DNA from: Paraburkholderia youngii
GTDB lineage: Bacteria; Pseudomonadota; Gammaproteobacteria; Burkholderiales; Burkholderiaceae
Direction: 5' to 3'
DNA length: 64,000 nt
Assembly (NCBI RefSeq): GCF_013366925.1
Contig: NZ_JAALDK010000001.1
Coordinates: forward strand, 4,147,165-4,211,164
Part shown: positions 19,417 through 29,065 of the stretch, piece by piece
Layout of the letters: each line of letters begins with the position of its first letter
Position numbering within the stretch: the stretch's first letter is position 1
Program-made: the position numbers and the translations under genes
The notes under the pieces: generated by a model
Told to the model about the DNA's origin: nothing
Seen by the model: the letters and a program-made list of their open reading frames with translations, nothing else
The model's database searches: none

Positions 19417-20259
19417 ATGTTTACGAGACTTCGCGAAGACATCGCCACGATCCGGGAGCGCGATCCCGCCGCCCGCAGCGCATGGGAAGTGCTCACGTGT
19501 TATCCGGGGCTGCACGCGCTCGTGCTGCATCGGATCGCGCACGCGTGCTGGCGCGCGAAGCGCCGCTGGCTCGCGCGTTTCGTGTCGCAGATGGCGCGCT
19601 TCATGACCGGCATCGAGATCCATCCGGGCGCGACCGTCGGGCGGCGCGTGTTCATCGATCACGGCATGGGCGTCGTGATCGGCGAGACCGCGCAGATCGG
19701 CGACGACTGCACGATCTACCAGGGCGTGACCCTCGGTGGCACGTCGCTCACGCGCGGCGCGAAGCGGCATCCGACGCTCGAGCGTGGTGTGATCGTCGGT
19801 GCGGGCGCGAAGGTGCTCGGCGGATTCACGATCGGCGCGGACGCGAAGATCGGCTCGAACGCGGTGGTGACGAAGCCGGTACCGGCGCGTGGCACGGCGG
19901 TCGGCAATCCGGCGCGGATCATCGTACCGGCGTCGGTCGCCGCGGATGCGAACGGCGCCAAGGGTGCGAACACGAATGCGGACAACGCCGCGCGTGACGC
20001 GAAGCGTGGCAGCGAAATCAGCGCGTTTTGCGCCTACGGCATCACGCCCAATGCGGACGATCCGGTTTCGCTCGCGATTCACGGTCTGATCGATCATGCG
20101 GCTACCCAGGCGCGGCGTATCGATGAAATCGTCGATGCGCTCGAGCGGCTCGGCACGAGCCTCGAAGGGCTGCAAGGCGCGGATGCGGCGTTGCTCGATC
20201 TGCGGCGCCTATCGGCGGCGATCGCGGGGAAGGTGGAAGGGGTGGCGGCGGAGCACTAG
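19417..20259 (+). CDS. cysE: Serine O-acetyltransferase
   Basis: A 280-residue enzyme that makes O-acetylserine from serine and acetyl-CoA, the first step of cysteine synthesis. A helical N-terminal domain ([19 protein letters not shown]) precedes a left-handed beta helix of hexapeptide repeats. The catalytic core [17 protein letters not shown] and the loop [10 protein letters not shown] are clear. After the repeats, about 100 residues that are less conserved continue past NPARIIVP; this is longer than short CysE forms. The ATG at 19417 matches family starts; the frame is open upstream to 19309. Confidence 0.94.
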   Translation: MFTRLREDIATIRERDPAARSAWEVLTCYPGLHALVLHRIAHACWRAKRRWLARFVSQMARFMTGIEIHPGATVGRRVFIDHGMGVVIGETAQIGDDCTIYQGVTLGGTSLTRGAKRHPTLERGVIVGAGAKVLGGFTIGADAKIGSNAVVTKPVPARGTAVGNPARIIVPASVAADANGAKGANTNADNAARDAKRGSEISAFCAYGITPNADDPVSLAIHGLIDHAATQARRIDEIVDALERLGTSLEGLQGADAALLDLRRLSAAIAGKVEGVAAEH

Positions 20260-20304
20260 GTATCGGCGCTTCGACAGCGCGAAGCGCACGCCGTACTTAC
20301 CACG

Positions 20305-21102
20305 TCAATCCAGCGGCAACGCCCGAATCCCGTCGGCATCGATCTTCAGATAGCCGCCACGGCGCTCGCCGTGATCGAGATCCCAGTCCGGCAGAACCCA
20401 ACGCGTGCCGCCCGGTTCGCGATGCCGCGCGGGCAGATGTGTATGCCCGTGAATGATCGTCGCGCTCTTCGATTTCCGGAACAGCGCGGCGACGCCTCGC
20501 GGGGTCACGTCATACTTGACCGACATCGGCCGCGTGCGGCCGTGCTCGCTCTTCGAGCGCATATTCTCGGCGAGCTTGCGACGCCAGCGAAACGGCCACG
20601 CGAGAAACAGTGTCTGCGCGAGTCGATTGCGCGCGAAACACCTGAACAACTGATAGCCGCGATCCGCGGTGCACAGCCCATCGCCGTGGGCGAGCGCAAT
20701 GCGCGTGCCGAACGCGGTGATCACGAATGGATCGGGGAGCCAGATCGCGCCGGCCGCTTTCATGAAGCGCTTGCCAAGCAGAAAGTCGCGATTGCCGTGC
20801 ATGATGTAGAGCGCGATGCCGCGCTCGGACAGCGTGTGCAGCAATGCGGCAATACGGGCGACGAACGGCTCGCTCAGCATGTCGTCGCCGACCCAGTATT
20901 CGAACAGGTCGCCGAGGATGAAAACCGAGTCGGCCGCTTCCGCGTTCACCCGGATGAAGTGCTCGAACGCGGCGACCGTGCGCGGAATCGCCTCGCTCAG
21001 ATGTAGATCGGAGAGGAAGAAAAAAGGGCGCGCGGCGTGCGGGCGTGGGCCCTCGCCTGGCACGCCCGCGGCGATGCTTCGCAGCGGCGTCTCTTGCAGC
21101 AT
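20305..21102 (-). CDS. lpxH: UDP-2,3-diacylglucosamine diphosphatase
   Basis: A 265-residue metallophosphoesterase that hydrolyses UDP-2,3-diacylglucosamine to lipid X in lipid A synthesis, acting at the inner face of the cytoplasmic membrane. All metal-binding blocks are present in order: FLSDLHL, GDLFEYWVGDD, MHGNRDFLLG, LAHGDGLC and HGHTHLPA. The first 25 residues are variable. It is downstream of ppiB and ppiA on the same strand, with 63 bp to ppiB, and probably belongs to the same transcription unit. Confidence 0.95.
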   Translation of the reverse strand: MLQETPLRSIAAGVPGEGPRPHAARPFFFLSDLHLSEAIPRTVAAFEHFIRVNAEAADSVFILGDLFEYWVGDDMLSEPFVARIAALLHTLSERGIALYIMHGNRDFLLGKRFMKAAGAIWLPDPFVITAFGTRIALAHGDGLCTADRGYQLFRCFARNRLAQTLFLAWPFRWRRKLAENMRSKSEHGRTRPMSVKYDVTPRGVAALFRKSKSATIIHGHTHLPARHREPGGTRWVLPDWDLDHGERRGGYLKIDADGIRALPLD

Positions 21103-21165
21103 TGAAGGTGCCTGATTTCAGTTCAAACGAGTCGACGCCCGCATGGGGCGCGACTCACTCACGGC

Positions 21166-21660
21166 TTAGCCGACGACGACAGCCTTTTCGATCACGACGT
21201 CATCGACCGGCACGTCCTGATGGAAGCCCTTCGAGCCGGTCTTGACCTTCTTGATCTTCTCGACCACGTCCATGCCTTCGACGACCTTGCCGAACACCGC
21301 GTAGCCCCAGCCTTGCGGCGTCGGCGACGAGTGGTTCAGGAAGTCGTTGTCGTTCACGTTGATGAAGAATTGCGCGGTCGCCGAATGCGGGTCGTTGGTA
21401 CGCGCCATCGCGATCGAGCCGTTCTCGTTCTTCAGACCGTTGTTTGCCTCGTTGGTGATCGGCTCGGCCGTCGGCTTCTGCTTCATGCCGGGTTCGAAGC
21501 CGCCGCCCTGGATCATGAAGCCGTCGATCACGCGGTGAAACACCGTGTTGTCGTAGTGGCCGGCCTTCACGTAGTTCAGGAAGTTCTCGACCGACTTCGG
21601 CGCCTTTTCGGCGTTCAGCTCGAGTTTGATGACGCCGTGGTTCGTATGCAGTTCAACCAT
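21166..21660 (-). CDS. ppiB: Cytoplasmic cyclophilin-type peptidyl-prolyl isomerase
   Basis: A 164-residue cyclophilin without a signal peptide, starting [16 protein letters not shown]. The active-site block [14 protein letters not shown] and the pocket sequences [14 protein letters not shown] are conserved. It catalyses cis-trans isomerisation of prolyl bonds in the cytoplasm. It sits directly after the periplasmic paralogue ppiA, with about 140 bp between them. The two share [20 protein letters not shown] segments and likely arose by duplication. Confidence 0.95.
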   Translation of the reverse strand: MVELHTNHGVIKLELNAEKAPKSVENFLNYVKAGHYDNTVFHRVIDGFMIQGGGFEPGMKQKPTAEPITNEANNGLKNENGSIAMARTNDPHSATAQFFINVNDNDFLNHSSPTPQGWGYAVFGKVVEGMDVVEKIKKVKTGSKGFHQDVPVDDVVIEKAVVVG

Positions 21661-21798
21661 GATGGAATCCTTTGATGAACAGGTGGGTAAAAGGCGCGTC
21701 GCGTCGTCATGCGCTGACGACAGGCCGCGCCGGGGCGTTGGTTGGGGCCGGGCTTCGGCCGCGCGGATTCGCTTGCTCGTGCGCCCGCTGGTTCGTCG

Positions 21799-22380
21799 TT
21801 ACTTGCTCACCACCGTCGCCGACTGGATCACGACCGGTTTCTGCGGTACATCGCTCATCGGGCCGCGCGTGGTGGTGGGCGTGGCTTCGATGCGCTTCAC
21901 GACGTCCATGCCGCTCGTGACCTTGCCGAACACCGCGTAGCCGTTGCCGTCCGGATTCGGGTAGTCGAGATTGGCATTGTCCACCGTGTTGATGAAGAAC
22001 TGCGCGGTGGCGGAATTCGGGTCGCTGGTGCGTGCCATCGCGATCGTGCCCGCGGTGTTCTTCAGACCGTTGCGGCTCTCGAGCGGGATCGGCGCGCGCG
22101 TCGGCTTCTCGGCGAAGCTCTGCGTATAGCCGCCGCCCTGAATCATGAAGCCCGGAATCACGCGATGAAAGATCGTGCCGCTATATTGGCCGGCCTTCAC
22201 GTAGTCGAGGAAATTCGCGACCGTCTTTGGCGCCTTCTCGGGATACAGCTCGACGCGGATGTCACCCTCCGACGTCTTCAACAGCACGGAAGGATGAGCG
22301 GCCTGCGAACCGGACTGTGCAAAGGCGGGTGCGTTTGCGATCAGGGCGGCGCTGCCGAGCGCCAACATCAACCATTTCAT
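21799..22380 (-). CDS. ppiA: Periplasmic cyclophilin-type peptidyl-prolyl isomerase
   Basis: A 193-residue cyclophilin with a signal peptide (MKWLMLALGSAALIANAPAFA, cleavage before QSG), so it acts in the periplasm. The catalytic block [14 protein letters not shown] and [14 protein letters not shown] match ppiB closely. The order on the minus strand is TPR protein, ppiA, ppiB, lpxH, with short gaps that suggest one operon linking envelope folding factors and lipid A synthesis. Confidence 0.95.
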   Translation of the reverse strand: MKWLMLALGSAALIANAPAFAQSGSQAAHPSVLLKTSEGDIRVELYPEKAPKTVANFLDYVKAGQYSGTIFHRVIPGFMIQGGGYTQSFAEKPTRAPIPLESRNGLKNTAGTIAMARTSDPNSATAQFFINTVDNANLDYPNPDGNGYAVFGKVTSGMDVVKRIEATPTTTRGPMSDVPQKPVVIQSATVVSK

Positions 22381-22430
22381 GAAAATCCTCGGGGTTGGAG
22401 AAAACGTGCGGCAAGCAACGAGCCCGGCGC

Positions 22431-23222
22431 TCAGCGCGACGGCGCCATGTACGGCGGCATGGCGAGCGAGCCGTTCGGGCCGCCGAACTGGAAGCTCGGG
22501 CTGTCCGTGATGTTCGACGTGGGGTGCGCGGCGGGCCCGGTCGTCTGTTCGGCGGCGGGCTGCGACGCCGCGGCAGCGGGCGCCGCCGGCGACACGACCT
22601 TCTGGATGTCCGCGAGACGCTGGGCGGTCCTCGGGCCAGCCTTGCCGAGGCTTTCCGCGCGACGGTACGCGGCATCGGCGAGGCGCAGATAGAGGTCGCC
22701 GAGGTTCTCGAACGCGAGCCCGTAGTTCGGATTGACCTGGGTGGCCATTTCGAGCGCGGCGCGCGCTTCGGTCAGGCGGCCTTGTCTTGCGAAGAGCGTG
22801 GCGAGGTTGTTGTACGGCTCGGGCAACTCGGGATACAACTGCGTGAGTTCGGTGAACGCGGTGATCGCTTCGTCGTCGCGATTCAGATGCACGAGCACGT
22901 TTGCGCGTTTGAATTTAGCTTGTGCGTCGCGCGGGTTTGCGGCGACGCGCGCATCGAGTTGGGTCAGCGCGGCTTGCCAGTTTTTCTGCGCGATCGACGC
23001 GTCGATTTCCGGCGTGTTGTCGCGCACGGCGGGACCTTGCGGCATCACCGCCGCCTTCTGCGCAAAAGCGCTCGCAGCCGGCACCGCGGCTAGCGCGGCA
23101 ACGACGGTGATACGCCACGCGAGGGCGCGCGCCGCTTCGAAAGTAACGCCACCAACAACGTCGCCAAACGCAGTCGCGGCGAGGGTCGCAGCGCTGCGCG
23201 CGCGGCCGCTGGAGTGTTTCAT
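22431..23222 (-). CDS. Periplasmic TPR-repeat protein
   Basis: A 263-residue protein with an N-terminal hydrophobic signal ([19 protein letters not shown]) ending before QKAAV. At least three tetratricopeptide units are visible from about residue 85 to 190: [35 protein letters not shown], and [16 protein letters not shown]. The C-terminal third is Ala/Pro-rich and likely disordered. TPR folds bind other proteins; the partner is unknown. It heads the ppiA-ppiB-lpxH run and is divergent from cysS. Confidence 0.88.
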   Translation of the reverse strand: MKHSSGRARSAATLAATAFGDVVGGVTFEAARALAWRITVVAALAAVPAASAFAQKAAVMPQGPAVRDNTPEIDASIAQKNWQAALTQLDARVAANPRDAQAKFKRANVLVHLNRDDEAITAFTELTQLYPELPEPYNNLATLFARQGRLTEARAALEMATQVNPNYGLAFENLGDLYLRLADAAYRRAESLGKAGPRTAQRLADIQKVVSPAAPAAAASQPAAEQTTGPAAHPTSNITDSPSFQFGGPNGSLAMPPYMAPSR

Positions 23223-23246
23223 AGGCTCAGGTCAGGATGTTATACT
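23218..23246 (+). promoter_or_regulatory. Candidate sigma-70 promoter of cysS
   Basis: TTCATA at 23218-23223 and TATACT at 23241-23246 are separated by exactly 17 bases. Transcription from here would give a leader of about 220 bases before cysS. The -35 overlaps the start codon of the divergent TPR gene. Confidence 0.55.
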
Positions 23247-23472
23247 CCGAGCCATTCTAACAAAAGGTCTGCGCGTTCCGTCGAACCGCCGACTGTCTTT
23301 TCGCCACTCGTGGCCGTCTCCGCCCGGTTCGCAGTATCGTCTGCAGCCTGATCGCCGCACGAGGTGCGCCGGTTTAAGCTGTATGCGACGCACCCGTTGT
23401 CCTGTTGGTTTCGCGGGTCGCGGCGCGCATGAAGCACAATGCGGACTTCTTTCGGCCCACGCACCGCTCTCT

Positions 23473-24870
23473 ATGGAATCTCTGCGCATCTACAACACGC
23501 TCGCGCGTGACAAACAGACTTTCGTGCCGCTGCGCGAAGGTGTCGTGCGGATGTACGTCTGCGGGATGACCGTGTACGACTATTGTCACGTCGGTCATGC
23601 GCGGGTGATGGTCGTGTTCGACATCGTGCAGCGCTGGTTGCGCGCGCTTGGGTACAACGTGACCTACGTGCGCAACATTACCGATATCGACGACAAGATC
23701 ATCAAGCGTGCAGTCGAGAACGGTGAAACCATCAAATCGCTGACTGATCGCTTCATCGCCGCGCTGCATGAAGACGCGGACGCGCTCGGCATCGAGCGTC
23801 CGGACATCGAGCCGCGCGCGACCGACTTCATTCCGCAGATGCTCGGCATGATCGAGGCGCTCGAGAAAAACGGCTACGCCTATCAGGCGAGCGACGGGGA
23901 CGTCAACTACGCGGTACGCAAATTCGCAGGCTACGGCAAGCTGTCGGGCAAGTCGCTCGAAGACCTGCGTGCGGGCGAACGCGTCGCGGCCAACGACGCG
24001 AAACAGGACCCGCTCGACTTCGTGCTGTGGAAGCAGGCGAAGCCCGATGAACCGGCCGACACCGGCTGGGATTCGAAGTACGGGCGCGGTCGTCCCGGCT
24101 GGCACATCGAGTGCTCGGCGATGGGCTGCACGCTGCTCGGCGAACAGTTCGACATTCACGGTGGCGGCCAGGATCTGCAGTTTCCGCACCACGAAAACGA
24201 GATCGCGCAAAGCGAGGCCGCGACCGGACAAACATTCGTCAATTATTGGATGCACAACGGCTACGTACAGATCGACAATGAGAAGATGTCGAAGTCGTTG
24301 AACAATTTTTTTACGATTCGCGAAGTGCTCGCGCAGTACGATGCAGAGGTGGTGCGTTTCTTCATCGCGCGCGCGCACTACCGCTCGCCGCTGAACTACA
24401 GCGACGTGCATATCGACGACGCGCGCAATGCACTCGCGCGTTTGTACACGGCGTTGAAAGACGTGTCACCCGATAGTGCCGCGCTCGACTGGAACGAAGC
24501 GTACGCGCAGCGTTTCCAGGCAGCGATGAACGACGACTTCAACACGCCGGTGGCCGTGTCGGTGCTGTTCGAACTGGCCACTGAAGTGAATCGCACGCGC
24601 GAGCCCGCGCTGGCCCGTCAATTGCGCGCGCTTGGCGCGGTGCTCGGGTTGCTCGGACGCGAACCGCGTGCATACCTGCAGCAGGCAGCGGGTGCTGCAG
24701 CCGAAGGCGCGCTCGAGCCCGCCGCGATCGAAGCGAAGATCGCCGCGCGCATCGCCGCCAAGCAGGCAAAAGACTATGCGGCAGCAGACCGGATCCGAGC
24801 TGAATTGCTCGAGGCCGGCGTTGCCCTCGAAGACAAACCCGGCGGGTTGACCGAGTGGCGGCGCGTGTGA
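23473..24870 (+). CDS. cysS: Cysteinyl-tRNA synthetase
   Basis: A 465-residue class I synthetase that charges tRNA-Cys. It has the HIGH-type motif HVGHAR and the KMSKS loop [11 protein letters not shown]. Zinc ligands are consistent with [17 protein letters not shown] and FPHHENE. The ATG at 23473 gives [14 protein letters not shown], the usual N-terminus; the frame is open far upstream without homology. The C-terminal helical anticodon-binding region is intact, ending GLTEWRRV. Confidence 0.98.
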   Translation: MESLRIYNTLARDKQTFVPLREGVVRMYVCGMTVYDYCHVGHARVMVVFDIVQRWLRALGYNVTYVRNITDIDDKIIKRAVENGETIKSLTDRFIAALHEDADALGIERPDIEPRATDFIPQMLGMIEALEKNGYAYQASDGDVNYAVRKFAGYGKLSGKSLEDLRAGERVAANDAKQDPLDFVLWKQAKPDEPADTGWDSKYGRGRPGWHIECSAMGCTLLGEQFDIHGGGQDLQFPHHENEIAQSEAATGQTFVNYWMHNGYVQIDNEKMSKSLNNFFTIREVLAQYDAEVVRFFIARAHYRSPLNYSDVHIDDARNALARLYTALKDVSPDSAALDWNEAYAQRFQAAMNDDFNTPVAVSVLFELATEVNRTREPALARQLRALGAVLGLLGREPRAYLQQAAGAAAEGALEPAAIEAKIAARIAAKQAKDYAAADRIRAELLEAGVALEDKPGGLTEWRRV

Positions 24871-24917
24871 GCGCACCTCGTACTTCCCTCTGAACGACTC
24901 GCCAGGCAGGAGGCAGG

Positions 24918-26021
24918 ATGGCAACGGCCACGAAGACGCCGGCTAAACGCGCGGCGTCTCAAACCAGTGCGGCAGCCGCACCATCGGCTGCCGCAGCCAA
25001 GTCGACGCGTGCGTCGACTCGCGCGGGCGATGGCGCGGTAGACAAAGCGTCATCGATAGCGGGCGGGGCGGCGAAAGCCGGCTCGGCCGCGGCAAAGAAG
25101 AGCGCGGCCAAACGCTCGCTCAATGGCGCGTGCGGCGCGGGCGCTGAAGCCGCGCACGCGCCGGTTGCGAAGCGCGCGAAAACGGCGTCGCGGGCGAAGG
25201 GCAATGGCGCGGTGCCGGCCGAGCTCGCCGGCGACGTGCAGGAACTCGCACGCGATACGAACGCAGGCGAAGTCGTGCGCAAGACACGTGTGTCGGCCAC
25301 CTCGGCGAGCACGGTCAGCGCCGGCGGCGAAGCGGCCGGTGTCGCATCGCTCGCGAACGAAGTCGCGGTGCCGGTGCAGATCGGCGGCCTCGCGCCTGAA
25401 GTCACGCGTCCCGCGTATTGGGATAAGGCGTGTGCGGACCTCGTCAAGCGCGATCGCATTCTGAAAAAGCTGATTCCGAAGTTCGGTCCTGTGCATCTTC
25501 TGAGTCGTGGCGATCCGTTCGTCACGCTTGCGCGCTCGGTGGTCGGCCAGCAGATTTCGGTCGCGTCGGCGCAGGCGGTGTGGGCGAAGGTCGAAGCCGC
25601 GTGTCCGAAGCTCGTGCCGCAGCAGTTCATCAAGCTCGGTCTCGAGAAGCTGACCGCGTGCGGTCTGTCGAAACGCAAGGCCGAGTACGTGCTCGATCTC
25701 GCGCGGCATTTCGTGTCGGGCGCATTGCACGTCGGCAAATGGACGTCGATGGACGACGAGTCGGTGATCGCCGAACTCACGCAGATTCGCGGCATCGGCC
25801 GCTGGACCGCGGAGATGTTCCTGATCTTCAACCTGTCGCGTCCCGACGTGCTGCCGCTCGACGACCTCGGCCTGATCCGCGCGATCAGCGTCAACTATTT
25901 CAGCGGCGAACCCGTCACGCGCAGTGAAGCGCGCGAAGTTGCCGCGAACTGGGAGCCGTGGCGCACCGTGGCGACCTGGTACATGTGGCGTAGTCTCGAT
26001 CCGTTGCCGGTCGACTACTGA
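24918..26021 (+). CDS. AlkA-type DNA-3-methyladenine glycosylase with a basic, disordered N-terminal tail
   Basis: The C-terminal 210 residues are a helix-hairpin-helix/GPD glycosylase: VTLARSVVGQQISVASAQAV, then the hairpin LTQIRGIGRWTAEMFLIFNL. The presumed catalytic Asp lies in VLPLDDLGLIRAI. Such enzymes cut alkylated purines from DNA. The first 150 residues are unusual: Ala/Lys/Ser/Thr-rich low complexity with repeated KRAA, AAAKS and KKSAAKR patterns, resembling histone H1-like tails that coat DNA. Typical family members lack this. GGCAGGAGG immediately precedes the ATG and supports starting before the tail. Confidence 0.9.
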   Translation: MATATKTPAKRAASQTSAAAAPSAAAAKSTRASTRAGDGAVDKASSIAGGAAKAGSAAAKKSAAKRSLNGACGAGAEAAHAPVAKRAKTASRAKGNGAVPAELAGDVQELARDTNAGEVVRKTRVSATSASTVSAGGEAAGVASLANEVAVPVQIGGLAPEVTRPAYWDKACADLVKRDRILKKLIPKFGPVHLLSRGDPFVTLARSVVGQQISVASAQAVWAKVEAACPKLVPQQFIKLGLEKLTACGLSKRKAEYVLDLARHFVSGALHVGKWTSMDDESVIAELTQIRGIGRWTAEMFLIFNLSRPDVLPLDDLGLIRAISVNYFSGEPVTRSEAREVAANWEPWRTVATWYMWRSLDPLPVDY

Positions 26022-26051
26022 AGAAGAACAGGAGGCGAAGCCGTTTCAAAG

Positions 26052-26077
26052 ACTATCGTGTATATCATGTCGATAGT
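26052..26077. promoter_or_regulatory. Inverted repeat upstream of accA, possible operator
   Basis: ACTATCG at 26052-26058 and CGATAGT at 26071-26077 are perfect 7-bp arms with a 12-base AT-rich centre. No T-run follows, so it is not a terminator for the glycosylase gene. TTGACA follows at 26090 and TAGAAT at 26110, suggesting the accA promoter lies just downstream. The 14-base gap between those two hexamers is too short for a normal promoter, so one of them may be misassigned. Confidence 0.45.
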
Positions 26078-26149
26078 TGAGAAATGGTTTTGACATCGGC
26101 TCGCGCGGTTAGAATACGCGCTGCCCGGTAAGTCCAAGGATTACAACCA

Positions 26150-27121
26150 ATGAAGACCACGTTTCTGGATTTCGAACAGCCGATCGCTGAACTCGAAGCG
26201 AAGATCGAAGAATTGCGCTTCGTGCAGGACGACTCGGCCGTCGATATTTCGGAAGAGATCGAGCGGCTGTCCAAGAAGAGCCAGCAGCTCACCAAAGATC
26301 TGTATGCGAACCTCACACCGTGGCAGGTTTCGCAAATCGCCCGTCATCCGCAGCGTCCGTACACGTTCGACTACGTGAGCGAGCTGTTCACCGACTTCCA
26401 TGAACTGCATGGCGACCGCAATTTCGCGGACGATCTGTCGATCGTCGGCGGTCTCGCGCGGTTCAACGGCCAGGCGTGCATGGTGATCGGTCATCAGAAG
26501 GGCCGCGACACCAAGGAGCGCGCGCTGCGCAACTTCGGCATGCCGCGTCCGGAAGGCTATCGTAAGGCCGAGCGTCTGATGCGCCTCGCCGAGAAGTTTG
26601 GCCTGCCGATCTTCACGTTCATCGACACGCCGGGCGCGTACCCCGGCATCGGCGCGGAAGAGCGCGGCCAGTCCGAAGCGATCGGCCGCAATCTGTACGT
26701 GATGGCCGAGCTGAAGACGCCGCTGATCGCGACGATCATCGGCGAGGGCGGCTCGGGCGGCGCGCTCGCGATCGCAGTGGGCGATAGCGTGCTGATGCTG
26801 CAGTTCTCGACCTACTCGGTGATTTCGCCGGAGGGTTGCGCGTCGATTCTGTGGAAGAGTGCCGCGAAGGCGCCGGAAGCAGCGGAAGCGCTCGGCTTGA
26901 CCGCGCATCGTCTGAAGGCGCTCGGTTTGATCGACAAGATCGTCAACGAGCCGCTCGGTGGTGCGCACCGCGATCCGAAGGGCATGGCCGCGATGCTGCG
27001 CCGCGCGCTCGCCGATTCGCTGCGCCAGTTCCAGGGCATGAGCACCAACGACCTGCGCGAACGCCGTTTCGAACGGCTGATGGCGTACGGCAAATTCAAG
27101 GAAACGACGCCGGGCGCATAA
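26150..27121 (+). CDS. accA: Acetyl-CoA carboxylase carboxyltransferase subunit alpha
   Basis: A 323-residue subunit that, with AccD, moves CO2 from carboxybiotin to acetyl-CoA to form malonyl-CoA, the first committed step of fatty acid synthesis. It starts [20 protein letters not shown] and shows the crotonase-like core: [37 protein letters not shown], and [16 protein letters not shown]. Length is normal for the family (about 320). It is followed by tilS after 53 bp, an order also seen in other betaproteobacteria. Confidence 0.98.
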   Translation: MKTTFLDFEQPIAELEAKIEELRFVQDDSAVDISEEIERLSKKSQQLTKDLYANLTPWQVSQIARHPQRPYTFDYVSELFTDFHELHGDRNFADDLSIVGGLARFNGQACMVIGHQKGRDTKERALRNFGMPRPEGYRKAERLMRLAEKFGLPIFTFIDTPGAYPGIGAEERGQSEAIGRNLYVMAELKTPLIATIIGEGGSGGALAIAVGDSVLMLQFSTYSVISPEGCASILWKSAAKAPEAAEALGLTAHRLKALGLIDKIVNEPLGGAHRDPKGMAAMLRRALADSLRQFQGMSTNDLRERRFERLMAYGKFKETTPGA

Positions 27122-27174
27122 GCCCGCGCGTTGACCTGTCTTCATCGTCCACCGGCGCTTGCCGCGCTAACGAC

Positions 27175-28650
27175 GTGACCACCACCGCCGACTCATCCGC
27201 CGAGCGCCTCGTGATCGAGGCGCTCGGCGCGGCGCTGTCCGGGCTCGATCCGAACGCGCGGATTGCGCTCGCATTCAGCGGCGGCGTCGATTCGAGCGTG
27301 CTGCTCGATGCGGCGGTGCGCGTCGCCGGCGCATCGCGTTGTGTCGCGCTGCATGTGCATCACGGATTGAGTCCAAATGCCGATGCGTGGCTCGCACATT
27401 GCGAGGCATTCGCGCGCGAACGTGGCGTGGAATTCGACGCGCGACGCGCGGACGTTTCGCGCGCGCCGGGCGTGAGCATCGAGGCTGCGGCACGCGACGC
27501 GCGTTATCGCGCGCTCGACGCGATGTGCGCAACGCGCGGAATCAGCACGCTATGGCTCGCGCAGCATGCGGACGATCAGGCCGAGACCGTGCTGCTACAA
27601 CTGCTGCGCGGCGCGGGTCTCGCGGGGCTCGCGGCGATGGCGCCCGGCTCGCTGCCGACGGGTGCGTCGACGACACGTATGCGGCCGCTTTTGCATTTGC
27701 TGCGCGCGCAACTCGAACATTATGCGAGCGCGCGCAAGCTTCGCTGGATCGACGACGAATCGAACACGGACACGCGTTACGCGCGCAACGCATTGCGTCA
27801 TCAGGTGATGCCGGTGCTCGCGGTGCACTTTCCGGGCTTTCGCGATGCGCTCGCGCGCACGGCCGCGCATGCAGCATCCGCGCAGCGCTTGCTCGATACG
27901 CTCGCGCGCGCGGACATGAAGAGCGCGGCGCGCGATGAAGGACGCGCGCTCGCGCACGACGCGCTGCTCGCTCTCGACGACGATCGCGCGCTGAATCTGC
28001 TGCGCTACTGGATGCGCACGCTCGGCTTCGTCGCGGCATCGAGCGCACGTGTCGCGGATGCGCTGCGGCAGTTGCGCGAAGTCGGTGCGGGACAGGACGG
28101 ACATCGTCTGCGTATCGATCATGCGGGGCATGCGTTGCGCAGTTATCGCGGCCTCGTCTACTGGGAGGCCGGCGACAGCAGCGAGCCCGCCGACGAAACC
28201 GCGCTCGCCGAGCGTGAGATCAGCGAACTCGCGTGGCAGGGGCAAGAGGTCTGGCATCTGCCGCAATGGCGCGGCACGTTCGTGTTCGCGGTGGTGGATG
28301 CAGCCGCCGCTGCCTCCGACGTCGCCGACGCATTGCACGAAGCGCCACGCGACGAAGCATTGGATACCGTTCCCGTCAGCGTCCTGCAACGTGCTTCTCT
28401 AAGCGTGCGGGCGCGCCGCGGCGGCGAGCGCATGCGCGTCGGTGCGTCGAACACGTCGAGCCGCACGCTGAAGAACCTGTTTCAGGAGCGCGGCATTCCC
28501 GCATGGAAGCGCGACGTGCCATTGCTTTACGTCGGCGATGAACTGCTGTTCGTGCCGCTGATCGGCGTGAATCGTCGGACGGTGCGCGACGCATCCGAGC
28601 GCGAAACGCGCGTGAAAATCGCCTGGCGAGAAGATCTGCTGATCGCCTGA
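27175..28650 (+). CDS. tilS: tRNA(Ile)-lysidine synthase
   Basis: A 491-residue N-type ATP pyrophosphatase that attaches lysine to C34 of tRNA-Ile (CAU) so that it reads AUA. The P-loop SGGVDSS is at residues 35-41. Family motifs VHHGLSPNADAW, AQHADDQAETVLLQLLRGAG and IDDESNTDTRYARNALRH are conserved. A C-terminal domain near 400-480 (LFQERGIPAWKRDVPLLYV) completes it. GTG at 27175 is the likely start: no ATG is available near the conserved N-terminus. A weak hairpin follows. Confidence 0.95.
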   Translation: MTTTADSSAERLVIEALGAALSGLDPNARIALAFSGGVDSSVLLDAAVRVAGASRCVALHVHHGLSPNADAWLAHCEAFARERGVEFDARRADVSRAPGVSIEAAARDARYRALDAMCATRGISTLWLAQHADDQAETVLLQLLRGAGLAGLAAMAPGSLPTGASTTRMRPLLHLLRAQLEHYASARKLRWIDDESNTDTRYARNALRHQVMPVLAVHFPGFRDALARTAAHAASAQRLLDTLARADMKSAARDEGRALAHDALLALDDDRALNLLRYWMRTLGFVAASSARVADALRQLREVGAGQDGHRLRIDHAGHALRSYRGLVYWEAGDSSEPADETALAEREISELAWQGQEVWHLPQWRGTFVFAVVDAAAAASDVADALHEAPRDEALDTVPVSVLQRASLSVRARRGGERMRVGASNTSSRTLKNLFQERGIPAWKRDVPLLYVGDELLFVPLIGVNRRTVRDASERETRVKIAWREDLLIA

Positions 28651-29065
28651 GTGCCGGTCGGGCAGTCGCGCATGCCGCGCGGGCGCATGTCGTAATAGTG
28701 AAATAGGGTGCAAATCAACGATAAAACAGGCCATTGCGGGCCTGATTTGACGCATTTGAACGCTCTGTGCGTCTTGTCTTTTTGTGCCTAATCAGGTACT
28801 TTAGCTTGTTTGCCCGACCCGATTTCGCCGTCGCTTTTGTCGCCATCGGTCGTTAGTGCCGGCAGGCGTGCGTGATCCGTCGTCGCCGTTCAAATCCGAT
28901 CAGCCATTTGCGATTTCATCCCGGGCAAATCCGCGCGTGCTGCACGCGTGCTGCATCTACGCCGCCACACACTTTGCCGCCGTTCACGAGACGTTGCGCC
29001 CCTGTGCTTTCTGTGCGGTCGTCTCCAGCGCGCCAGCGCGGTTTATCTTCCAGTTCAGAACGACA
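28651..29065 (+). other. 415-bp gap between tilS and lysC
   Basis: It holds no convincing gene. A weak hairpin at 28726-28746 (CAGGCC pairing with GGCCTG, then ATTTGA) may slow or stop tilS transcription. TTGACG at 28747-28752 looks like a -35 but no fitting -10 follows. The stretch 28690-28830 is more AT-rich than its surroundings and probably contains the lysC promoter. I looked for lysine riboswitch features and saw none. Confidence 0.5.

Noticed and set aside
28651..29065. Lysine riboswitch before lysC
   Set aside because: No multi-helix core or anti-terminator pair was seen, and such switches are not expected in this group.
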